The notes under the pieces are model-generated. The model saw only the letters and a list, made by a program, of their open reading frames with translations. It was not told the origin of the DNA and ran no database searches. A program made the position numbers and the translations under genes. Below, in pieces: positions 1 to 5,396 of a stretch of 5,883 nt of DNA. The DNA comes from Helicobacteraceae bacterium. GTDB lineage: Bacteria; Campylobacterota; Campylobacteria; Campylobacterales; Sulfurimonadaceae. Positions within the stretch are counted from its first letter, which is position 1; each line of letters opens with the position of its first letter. The DNA lies in NCBI GenBank assembly GCA_015488075.1, contig WFOM01000126.1, forward strand, positions 1-5,883, written 5' to 3'.

Positions 1-258
<258 letters not shown>

Positions 259-261
259 AAT

Positions 262-267
262 TATAAA
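262..267 (+). promoter_or_regulatory. Weak candidate -10 box upstream of argF
   Basis: TATAAA followed by AT lies in the 41-nt hemB-argF gap, at a spacing that would start a transcript near base 274, about 26 nt before the TTG. No -35 element is recognisable. In such AT-rich sequence a match of this quality is expected by chance, so cotranscription from hemB is equally likely. Confidence 0.22.
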
Positions 268-288
268 ATCCATAACAAAAACTAAAAC

Positions 289-292
289 AGGA
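289..292 (+). promoter_or_regulatory. Ribosome binding site that fixes the TTG start of argF
   Basis: AGGA ends 7 nt before the TTG at 300. This supports initiation at TTG, since the next in-frame ATG is at residue 45, inside the conserved core just before the carbamoyl phosphate motif. Confidence 0.7.
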
Positions 293-299
293 TTAAGAA

Positions 300-1220
300 T
301 TGAGACATTTTTTAACACTCAAAGACTATACAAAAGAAGAGATTTTAGAGATAATAGAACTCGGTCTTAAGATAAAAAAAGATTTAAAAAACGGTATATA
401 CCTCGAACAGCTAAAAAACAAAACTCTTGCTATGATTTTTGAAAAAAGCAGCACCAGAACCAGGGTAAGTTTTGAAACAGGTATGTATCAACTCGGAGGT
501 CATGCACTCTTTTTGTCATCTAAAGATATACAGCTTGGAAGGGGTGAGCCTATAAAAGACACTTCAAGAGTGATTTCAAGTATGTGCGATATGATAATGA
601 TAAGAACCTTCGGTCATAACAGACTTGAAGAGTTTGCATCATACTCAAAAGTGCCTGTTATAAACGGTCTTACAGACAAATACCATCCTGTTCAGCTTCT
701 GGCTGATTATATGACCATACTTGAACTCGGTTATGAAAAAGATTTGAAAGTAGCATACATCGGTGATGGAAACAATATGGCTCACTCTTGGCTTATGCTT
801 GCAAGCAAACTTGGATTTGAATTAAGGATAGCAACACCAAAAGGGTATGAAGTTTCTGATGATGTTTTATCTGATGCTATCAGCTTTGCACAACAAAGCG
901 GTGCAAAGATATATGCTTCACACAATCCAAAAGAAGCTATAAAAGATGCTACTGTAGTAACAACCGATACATGGATATCTATGGGTCAAGAAAATGAGAA
1001 AGAAAAAAGAGTAAAAGATTTTGAAGGTTTTGAAGTAAACGAACTGCTTATGTGTCTTGCAAAAGAAAATGCTTTGTTTTTACACTGTCTGCCTGCATAC
1101 AGAGGTTATGAGGTGAGTGATTTTGTTTTAGAATCTCACTCAAAAGAGGTATTTTTGGAAGCTGAAAACAGACTTCATGCACAAAAAGGGCTTATGGTTT
1201 GGCTGGATAAACACAGATAA
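300..1220 (+). CDS. argF: Ornithine carbamoyltransferase, anabolic
   Basis: This 306-residue cytoplasmic enzyme transfers the carbamoyl group from carbamoyl phosphate to ornithine, giving citrulline in arginine synthesis. The length is typical of the family. The carbamoyl phosphate motif SSTRTR is at residues 50-55, the HPVQ motif at 129-132, a GDGNN phosphate/nucleotide-like turn at 155-159, the ornithine-binding DxxxSMG loop at 223-229, and the catalytic HCLP with the conserved cysteine at 262-265, followed by a closing helix with the RLHAQK region. The start is TTG, chosen because an AGGA lies 7 nt upstream and because the N-terminus Met-Arg-His-Phe-Leu matches the usual beginning of the family. 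The gene sits 41 nt after hemB, a neighbourhood I also recall from Campylobacter, and 21 nt before the cytochrome gene. No ARG-box could be recognised. It is distinguished from aspartate carbamoyltransferase by the SMG loop and HCLP. Confidence 0.97.
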   Translation: MRHFLTLKDYTKEEILEIIELGLKIKKDLKNGIYLEQLKNKTLAMIFEKSSTRTRVSFETGMYQLGGHALFLSSKDIQLGRGEPIKDTSRVISSMCDMIMIRTFGHNRLEEFASYSKVPVINGLTDKYHPVQLLADYMTILELGYEKDLKVAYIGDGNNMAHSWLMLASKLGFELRIATPKGYEVSDDVLSDAISFAQQSGAKIYASHNPKEAIKDATVVTTDTWISMGQENEKEKRVKDFEGFEVNELLMCLAKENALFLHCLPAYRGYEVSDFVLESHSKEVFLEAENRLHAQKGLMVWLDKHR

Positions 1221-1241
1221 ACAAAACAAAAGGAGTGACAG

Positions 1242-2426
1242 ATGGAAAAATTGGTAATTTTGGCTGTATTGGTTTTAAATCTTTTTGGAGCAAAGGTTGT
1301 CCATCTTGATGAAAAATATCAAAACTCAAAAAAATGTTTCAGCTGCCACTCCCACATTATAAAAGACTGGCAAAACTCCCAACACTCCAAAAGCCACTAC
1401 AAAAAAGACGAATTTTACAAAAAAGCGGTTGACTATGTCTCAAGAAAAGAGCACCAGCCAAAAGAACTTGTTTTGATAGAATGTGCCAAATGCCACAATC
1501 CAAGGATAGAAGTTGGCAAAGTAAGTGAAGATGACGAAGCGGTTATTGCTCTTGGCCTTGCAGACCAAAAGTTCAAAAAAGCAGTAAACAGCAAAACCAT
1601 AGCAGAAGGTATAAACTGTCTTGTATGTCACAATATAGACAAAATACATTACAATGCTCCTCTTAGTGTCAGGGGAATGGACAGGGTTGAATGGAACAAA
1701 AACGGTATTATGAGCGGACCTTTTAGCGATGCAGACTCACCATACCACAAAACACAGTATAGAGAATTTTTTGACAAAGATCCAAACAAACTCTGTTTTG
1801 TTTGTCATGCCGCAACACATTCTATGAAAAACGAAAAACTATACTTTGCCGATATGAAAAAAAACTATGTAGGCAATGAAAAATGTATAGATTGTCATAT
1901 GGGTCCAAAGATAAAAGGGTATGCTTCTACTTTTAGCAAAAACGGAAAAGTAAAACAAAGGATGATAAGACATCACAAATTTATAGGTCCACACACAAGG
2001 GCGATGCTTAAAGATACACTAAAGATTGATCTTAAAAAAGAAAAAAACTACCTTTATATCTCTCTTATAAACAACCTTCCACACTCATTTCCTACAGGGT
2101 GCGGAAGTAGAGAACTCATCATAGATGTGACATTTAGATATAAAAAAACATTAAAAAAGAAAACAATCTCTCTTACAACATACTACAAAAGAAAAAACGG
2201 CAGAAAATCTATACCGCATATAGCCACAAATCAAACTCAAGACCTTCAGATACCGCCAAAATCAAAAAAAACATTTAAACTTAAACTGCCTCAAAAAGGG
2301 TTTGACACAATCATAGTAAAAGTGTTTTACAAACTGGCAAATGATGAGATTGTAAATATGTTAAAACTGAAAGAACCTAAGTGGTCGCAAAAAAGGCTTA
2401 TTACTTTTAAATCTATGAAAATCTAA
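1242..2426 (+). CDS. Periplasmic pentahaem cytochrome c, cytochrome c554-like multihaem family, role unknown
   Basis: The 394-residue protein begins with a short signal peptide (hydrophobic residues 4-16, likely cleavage after Phe-Gly-Ala near 17), so it should be exported by Sec and loaded with haem in the periplasm. Five CxxCH haem sites are visible at residues 32-36, 81-85, 126-130, 185-189 and 215-219. After the first site comes W-x-x-S-x-H-S-x-S-H (43-52), a pattern typical of cytochrome c554-like proteins. Spare histidines (48, 52, 71, 136, 169, 193, 244, 245, 251) could be distal haem ligands. The last 130 residues have no haem site. They start with LPHSFPTG (279-286), a motif seen in other multihaem cytochromes, and continue as alternating beta-like segments. 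Lysine is very abundant (about 60 of 394), so the protein should be strongly basic. AAGGAG sits 6 nt before the ATG. No C-terminal membrane helix is seen. I infer an electron carrier or small reductase subunit; the substrate is unknown, and no dedicated partner gene is adjacent. Confidence 0.88.
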   Translation: MEKLVILAVLVLNLFGAKVVHLDEKYQNSKKCFSCHSHIIKDWQNSQHSKSHYKKDEFYKKAVDYVSRKEHQPKELVLIECAKCHNPRIEVGKVSEDDEAVIALGLADQKFKKAVNSKTIAEGINCLVCHNIDKIHYNAPLSVRGMDRVEWNKNGIMSGPFSDADSPYHKTQYREFFDKDPNKLCFVCHAATHSMKNEKLYFADMKKNYVGNEKCIDCHMGPKIKGYASTFSKNGKVKQRMIRHHKFIGPHTRAMLKDTLKIDLKKEKNYLYISLINNLPHSFPTGCGSRELIIDVTFRYKKTLKKKTISLTTYYKRKNGRKSIPHIATNQTQDLQIPPKSKKTFKLKLPQKGFDTIIVKVFYKLANDEIVNMLKLKEPKWSQKRLITFKSMKI

Positions 2427-2446
2427 TCTCCGAAGATGGAGATTAG
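2423..2446. terminator. Shared bidirectional terminator between the cytochrome gene and rplT
   Basis: A perfect 9-bp inverted repeat, CTAATCTCC / GGAGATTAG, encloses a 6-nt loop GAAGAT. It is followed by TTT on the plus strand and by ATTTT on the minus strand, so T tracts are short in both directions. It lies between convergent genes, and both TAA stop codons (plus 2424-2426, minus 2445-2443) sit inside the stem at mirrored positions. Confidence 0.7.
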
Positions 2447-2799
2447 TTTAGAGCTGCTTTGGCTTTTTCAACTACCGCGGCAAATGCTGCAGCATCATTC
2501 ATAGCCATATCTGCAAGTATTTTTCTATCAAGCTCGATGCCTGCTTTTTTAAGACCGTTTATAAATCTTGAATAACTTATACCGTTTAGTCTGCAAGCGG
2601 CATTTATTCTTATAATCCAAAGTTTTCTAAACTCTCTTTTTTTCTGCTTTCTGTCTCTAAAAGCATAGTAAAGACTTCTTTCAACCTGCTCTTTAGCTTT
2701 TCTGAAGTGTTTTCTTCTTCCGCTGTAGAAACCTTTTGCAAGTTTTAAAATCTTTTTGTGTCTTCTTCTTCTGACCGTTCCTGTTTTTACTCTTGGCAT
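2443..2799 (-). CDS. rplT: 50S ribosomal protein bL20
   Basis: This 118-residue protein binds 23S rRNA early in large-subunit assembly. It shows the complete family pattern: start MPRVKTG, a very basic N-terminal arm (residues 1-55, rich in Arg/Lys, with [17 protein letters not shown] and [18 protein letters not shown]), then the globular C-terminal domain with [22 protein letters not shown] and [10 protein letters not shown]. The length is the family norm. AAGGAG at 2810-2805 stands 5 nt before the ATG. It lies 94 nt downstream of rpmI in the usual L35-L20 pair. In several bacteria L20 represses its own operon by binding mRNA; whether it does so here is inference, but the spacer before it is structured. 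Its stop codon lies in the terminator shared with the cytochrome gene. Confidence 0.98.
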   Translation of the reverse strand: MPRVKTGTVRRRRHKKILKLAKGFYSGRRKHFRKAKEQVERSLYYAFRDRKQKKREFRKLWIIRINAACRLNGISYSRFINGLKKAGIELDRKILADMAMNDAAAFAAVVEKAKAALN

Positions 2800-2838
2800 T
2801 TTTTCTCCTTTACCTTTTTGCTTTTTATGCTTGAGGTG

Positions 2839-2872
2839 CCACTTCTTTGGTGGACTTTCCCACTTTCAGTGG
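2839..2872 (-). promoter_or_regulatory. Tandem hairpins in the rpmI-rplT spacer, candidate autoregulatory RNA
   Basis: In the mRNA sense the spacer carries CCACU-GAA-AGUGG (2872-2860), extendable by a U-G pair, and then CCAC-CAAAGAA-GUGG (2853-2839). The two units are near repeats of each other: UCCAC opens both and AAGUGG closes both. The 5' arm of the first can therefore also pair with the 3' arm of the second over 5 bp, so the folds exclude each other. The second hairpin ends 29 nt upstream of the rplT Shine-Dalgarno sequence. The region is more GC-rich than its surroundings and is not coding. Recognition by L20 is a guess from the position. Confidence 0.4.
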
Positions 2873-2893
2873 AGGGTTGAATCTTACGAAAAA

Positions 2894-3085
2894 CTAAGCT
2901 ATCATCTCTTTTACATGTTTCACATCAGCTTTGTGAACATATTTTGGTGCATGATGCTCTCTTCTTGTTTTTGCATCCTGTTTGGTCAAAATGTGGCTAG
3001 TAAAAGCAGATTTTCTTTTTATCTTACCGCTTTTTTTAACCTTAAATCTTTTAACCGCACCTTTTACCGACTTCATCTTTGGCAT
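2894..3085 (-). CDS. rpmI: 50S ribosomal protein bL35
   Basis: This is a 63-residue basic protein of the large ribosomal subunit. The start chosen is the ATG at 3085, giving the standard N-terminus [15 protein letters not shown], preceded by AAGGAG 6 nt upstream. An in-frame ATG 10 codons further out would give a longer product but lacks such a site and breaks the family N-terminus. Family marks visible are [20 protein letters not shown] (residues 15-34), the Lys/Arg-rich RREHHAP (41-47) and a closing Val-His-Lys-Ala-Asp segment; the usual length is about 64. The stop is TAG. The gene is first in the rpmI-rplT operon and reads away from rplY. infC, which precedes rpmI in many bacteria, is not here. 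Confidence 0.97.
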   Translation of the reverse strand: MPKMKSVKGAVKRFKVKKSGKIKRKSAFTSHILTKQDAKTRREHHAPKYVHKADVKHVKEMIA

Positions 3086-3091
3086 CGAGTA

Positions 3092-3097
3092 CTCCTT
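3092..3097 (-). promoter_or_regulatory. Ribosome binding site deciding the rpmI start
   Basis: On the minus strand AAGGAG lies 6 nt before the ATG at 3085. The spacer next to it forms the 8-bp palindrome GAGTACTC (3094-3087), which overlaps the end of the site. It lies inside the longer alternative reading frame and so argues for the shorter 63-residue product. Confidence 0.8.
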
Positions 3098-3106
3098 GAT
3101 AGATTT

Positions 3107-3124
3107 AAACTCCAAACAGAGTTT
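3107..3124 (-). promoter_or_regulatory. Hairpin in the rpmI leader
   Basis: A perfect 6-bp stem AAACUC / GAGUUU with loop UGUUUG falls at the 5' end of the predicted rpmI leader, about 10 nt upstream of the Shine-Dalgarno sequence. The same ACUC could instead pair with GAGU of that site, so a switch is conceivable. The stem is short and AT-rich, so this may be chance. Confidence 0.3.
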
Positions 3125-3133
3125 TAGGGCGGA

Positions 3134-3139
3134 ATTATA
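3134..3139 (-). promoter_or_regulatory. -10 box of the rpmI-rplT promoter
   Basis: A perfect TATAAT on the minus strand (TATAATTCC reading from 3139 to 3131) would start transcription near 3127, giving a leader of about 41 nt before rpmI. No clear -35 is present, which is usual for Campylobacterota housekeeping promoters. The sequence upstream is T/A-rich. Confidence 0.65.
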
Positions 3140-3172
3140 CTCTTTTTTATCTTAAAATAAGCAAAAACATTA

Positions 3173-3178
3173 TATAAT
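3173..3178 (+). promoter_or_regulatory. -10 box of the rplY-pth-lptG operon promoter
   Basis: A perfect TATAAT (context TATATAATTCC) would start transcription near 3185, about 24 nt before the rplY ATG. T-runs upstream (3141-3149) replace a recognisable -35. The 9-mer TATAATTCC is an exact inverted copy of the divergent rpmI promoter core. Confidence 0.65.
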
Positions 3179-3208
3179 TCCATCCATTTTTTACAGGAAG
3201 GATAAAAT

Positions 3209-3745
3209 ATGTTAGAAGGCATAGTTAGAGAGAGTACCACAAAGAGTGCTACAAAAGCTCTTAGAAGGGATGGGTATCTAATAGCCAACATTTATGGTAA
3301 AGGTTTAGAGAACATAAATGCGGCTTTTAAAGAAAACGAGTATATAAGAACAGTAAGAAACAAAGAAACTCTTGCTTTTCCTATAAAAGTTGACAACAAA
3401 GAGATGGATGTTGTTGTTCAGGGTTATGAATCACACCCGGTAACCGGTAAACTTTTGCATGTTGATTTGATGGTTGCACAAAAAGGTGTAACTACTCACT
3501 ACTATATACCTGTTGAGCCTGTAGGTGAAGCTATAGGTCTTAAAAACAAAGGTATGGTGTTTGTTTCTAAACCAAGACTTAGAGTAAAAGCAAAAATCGA
3601 AGATATACCAAGCAAAATCCAAATAGATGTTACAGATATGGATGTGGGTGATGCAAAACTTATAAGAGACCTAGATCCAATTGAGAATGTAACTTTTACA
3701 GATGCTGACAGAGTTGCAGTGCTAAGTGTTATAAAAGCTAAATAA
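3209..3745 (+). CDS. rplY: 50S ribosomal protein bL25, long CTC/TL5 form
   Basis: This 178-residue protein binds 5S rRNA in the central protuberance of the large subunit. It is the long, two-domain form. The N-terminal 5S-binding domain spans about residues 1-92, with the typical opening (LRRDGYLIANIYGKG), a VQGYESHPVTGKLLHVDL segment at 71-88, and a beta-rich C-terminal CTC domain from about 95 to the end, with the IPVEPVGEAIGLKNKG repeat-like strand and a DVTDMDVGD motif. Short L25 proteins lack the second domain. AGGAAGGA precedes the ATG, its last AAGGA ending 6 nt away. The gene is first in an operon with pth, which starts on the last base of its stop codon, and it runs divergently from rpmI. 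Confidence 0.96.
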   Translation: MLEGIVRESTTKSATKALRRDGYLIANIYGKGLENINAAFKENEYIRTVRNKETLAFPIKVDNKEMDVVVQGYESHPVTGKLLHVDLMVAQKGVTTHYYIPVEPVGEAIGLKNKGMVFVSKPRLRVKAKIEDIPSKIQIDVTDMDVGDAKLIRDLDPIENVTFTDADRVAVLSVIKAK

Positions 3746-4305
3746 TGCTGATAGTTGGGCTTGGAAACCCAGGAAAACAGTATGAAAAAACCCGACACAA
3801 TGTCGGGTTTATGGTTATAGACGAACTTATAAAAGAACTAAATGCCGTAAAATCCTCTTCATCTTTCAAAGGTGAGTTTTACAAATCTGATGATATACTT
3901 TTGTTAAAACCGACAACCTATATGAACCTATCAGGTGAAAGTGTGGTTTTGGCTAAAAACTTTTACAAAATCGATATAAACGATATAGTTGTTATACATG
4001 ATGATCTGGACCTGCCTTTTGGTGCCGTTAGATTTAAAAAAGGCGGTGGAAACGGTGGTCACAACGGTTTAAAATCGATAGATGCTTTGGTTGGAAAAGA
4101 TTACATCAGAGTTCGCATAGGCATAGGCAAGCCGCAAAACAAAAAAGAAGTTGCAAGTTATGTGCTGAGCAACTTTTCAAACAAAGAAGAAGAAAATCTT
4201 TCTGACATCATATCCCATACAACAAAAGCTGTGTTGGAATTTATAAAAAACAGGGATTTGGAAAAAATAAAATCAAAATACTCTGTTAAAAATCCTGAAT
4301 TTTAA
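3745..4305 (+). CDS. pth: Peptidyl-tRNA hydrolase
   Basis: The 186-residue cytoplasmic enzyme frees tRNA from peptidyl-tRNA dropped by stalled ribosomes. All expected active-site residues are visible by family comparison: Asn8 (VGLGNPG), catalytic His18 (TRHNVGF), Met60-Asn61 (TYMNLSG), Asp86 (HDDLDLPFG) and His106-Asn107 (GGNGGHNGLKS). The length fits the family. The ATG overlaps the rplY stop (TAATG), an in-frame TAA two codons upstream excludes any longer form, and no Shine-Dalgarno sequence precedes it, so translation is probably coupled to rplY. Codons 15-22 form a perfect 10-bp inverted repeat using Arg CGA, Thr ACC, Val GTC and Gly GGG, choices unlike the AGA/A-T-ending codons nearby. 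lptG follows after 23 nt. The rplY-pth pairing links two translation functions and is common in bacteria. Confidence 0.97.
   Translation: MLIVGLGNPGKQYEKTRHNVGFMVIDELIKELNAVKSSSSFKGEFYKSDDILLLKPTTYMNLSGESVVLAKNFYKIDINDIVVIHDDLDLPFGAVRFKKGGGNGGHNGLKSIDALVGKDYIRVRIGIGKPQNKKEVASYVLSNFSNKEEENLSDIISHTTKAVLEFIKNRDLEKIKSKYSVKNPEF
3785..3810 (-). terminator. Intragenic hairpin in pth, terminator-like on the antisense strand
   Basis: AAACCCGACA (3788-3797) and TGTCGGGTTT (3801-3810) form a perfect 10-bp stem with a 3-nt loop. Read on the minus strand, the stem runs into six consecutive T (3790-3785), the form of an intrinsic terminator that would stop antisense transcription heading toward rplY. On the plus strand only TTT follows, so sense termination should be weak, although the hairpin may pause ribosomes or polymerase near the start of pth. 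It overlaps the codons for the catalytic histidine motif. Confidence 0.55.
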
Positions 4306-4316
4306 CTATCGGTAGG

Positions 4317-4322
4317 TATAAT
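4317..4322 (+). promoter_or_regulatory. -10 box directly before the lptG ATG, possible leaderless start
   Basis: TATAAT ends 6 nt before the ATG at 4329, so a transcript from it would begin at or next to the A of the start codon. No Shine-Dalgarno sequence stands at normal spacing; the nearest AGG (4314-4316) is 12 nt away. No -35 was recognised. Confidence 0.4.
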
Positions 4323-4328
4323 TTCTTT

Positions 4329-5396
4329 ATGCTACTATTTAGATACATATCGTTTCATTATATAAAATATTTTTTGCTTATCCTGTTTGCTCTTAGTTTG
4401 TTTTTTGTAGGGTTTGACTATATAAGCAATGCTTCAAAACTTCCATCATCCGTAAACCTTATACTTATCTATCTTGTTTACAAAACTTTTTTTGCCATAG
4501 ATATGCTTCTGCCGATATCACTTGTTTTTGGTATGATAATGACAAAAGTGTATCTTATCAAAACAAACTCTTTGATATCGTTTTATTCTCTTGGTTATTC
4601 AAGAAAAGATGTTTTAAAACCGTTTATATATCTCTCATCTCTGATCATTTTAATATTTATACTGCTTCATTCATCTGTAAAATTTGCAAAATCAAGTGAA
4701 TTTTCAGACAACATTATGAAAAACTCGGAATACCTAAGCCCCACAAGGGATTTGTTTTTTATCTACAACAACAAATTTGTATATTTTAAAGAGTTAATCT
4801 CCATCAAAAGAAAAGCATACGGTATAAGAGTGTTTATACCAAAGAACAACTCCCTGAAGCAGGTTATAACCGCAAAAAGTGCCATATATCTTGATGACAA
4901 CTTCTGGCATATAAAAGATGCCAAAATCATAACAAAGCCTGACAGCCTGACATTTGATGCAAAAGGAATAAAAGTCGAAGAAAAAAAAGATATAAAGATA
5001 CTAAAAGACTTCAGACCCAAAATCCTTGACCAGGTGTATGAAGGAAGCTCCAGCTATACTCTTTTGGATGCCATAGATGCTTTAAGGATTCTCTCAAAAG
5101 AAAACATCAAAACAGACAAGATAAGATATGCTTTGTATAAAATCCTAATCCATCCTCTTTTTGCTCCTTTTCTTGTTATCATTATATTTTTCTTTGTTCC
5201 AATTAGCCCGAGATTTCTAAACATATCTCTGTTTAGTTTTATAGCGATACTTTCAACACTTCTTATATGGGGAGTTTTGTTTATACTTATGGAGCTTTCA
5301 AAAAACAAAACCTTGCCTGCAGAAGCAGGTATAATTGCTCCTATAGTGATACTCTTTTTTATAGCTGTTTACAAGTTAAGAGGAATTTATGAGTGA
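4329..5396 (+). CDS. lptG: LPS export ABC transporter permease, LptF/LptG (YjgP/YjgQ) family, probably LptG
   Basis: This 355-residue inner-membrane protein belongs to the LptB2FG complex that extracts lipopolysaccharide and feeds it to the Lpt bridge. The layout is the family's: three N-terminal helices (about 13-30, 52-72 and 98-115), a large periplasmic beta-jellyroll region (about 117-265, including NNKFVYFKEL, which resembles the NNFVYIE segment of E. coli LptG) and three C-terminal helices (about 273-292, 300-320 and 331-349). The cytoplasmic stretch between helices 2 and 3 (NSLISFYSLGYSRKDV, 80-95) is the coupling region for LptB, but the usual acidic residue of the SEL motif appears to be Ser81. 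The start is the ATG at 4329, which gives the expected short hydrophilic N-terminus although no good ribosome site precedes it. It follows pth by 23 nt and overlaps the next gene by 8 nt. LptF and LptG are hard to separate by eye; placement after pth favours LptG. Confidence 0.88.
   Translation: MLLFRYISFHYIKYFLLILFALSLFFVGFDYISNASKLPSSVNLILIYLVYKTFFAIDMLLPISLVFGMIMTKVYLIKTNSLISFYSLGYSRKDVLKPFIYLSSLIILIFILLHSSVKFAKSSEFSDNIMKNSEYLSPTRDLFFIYNNKFVYFKELISIKRKAYGIRVFIPKNNSLKQVITAKSAIYLDDNFWHIKDAKIITKPDSLTFDAKGIKVEEKKDIKILKDFRPKILDQVYEGSSSYTLLDAIDALRILSKENIKTDKIRYALYKILIHPLFAPFLVIIIFFFVPISPRFLNISLFSFIAILSTLLIWGVLFILMELSKNKTLPAEAGIIAPIVILFFIAVYKLRGIYE
5330..5335 (+). promoter_or_regulatory. Weak candidate internal promoter for the TrpD2-like gene
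   Basis: TATAAT within the end of lptG, preceded by a 5-bp hairpin CCTGC-AGAA-GCAGG (5316-5329), would start a transcript near 5342, about 47 nt before the next ATG. The 10-mer AGGTATAATT is identical to that before lptG. It encodes Gly-Ile-Ile here, and such matches are frequent in AT-rich DNA, so it may be chance. Confidence 0.2.

Noticed and set aside
1440..1649. A minus-strand frame inside the cytochrome gene
   Set aside because: It is antisense to a run of conserved haem-binding codons and has no start signal or family resemblance.
1857..1864. A run of eight A in the cytochrome gene as a phase-variation site
   Set aside because: Lys/Asn-rich coding in an AT-rich genome makes A runs common, the frame is intact, and Campylobacterota phase variation usually uses G/C runs.
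3086..3115. A longer rpmI start adding 10 residues
   Set aside because: The extension lacks a good ribosome site, covers the true AAGGAG and departs from the family's MPKMK start.
2756..3127. A 123-codon open frame on the plus strand across rpmI and the start of rplT
   Set aside because: It is antisense to two certain ribosomal protein genes, its Phe/Cys-rich composition mirrors Lys/Arg codons on the other strand, and it has no ribosome site.
3502..3798. A 98-codon minus-strand frame across the rplY-pth junction
   Set aside because: It is a shadow of two confident genes with no homology that I recognise.
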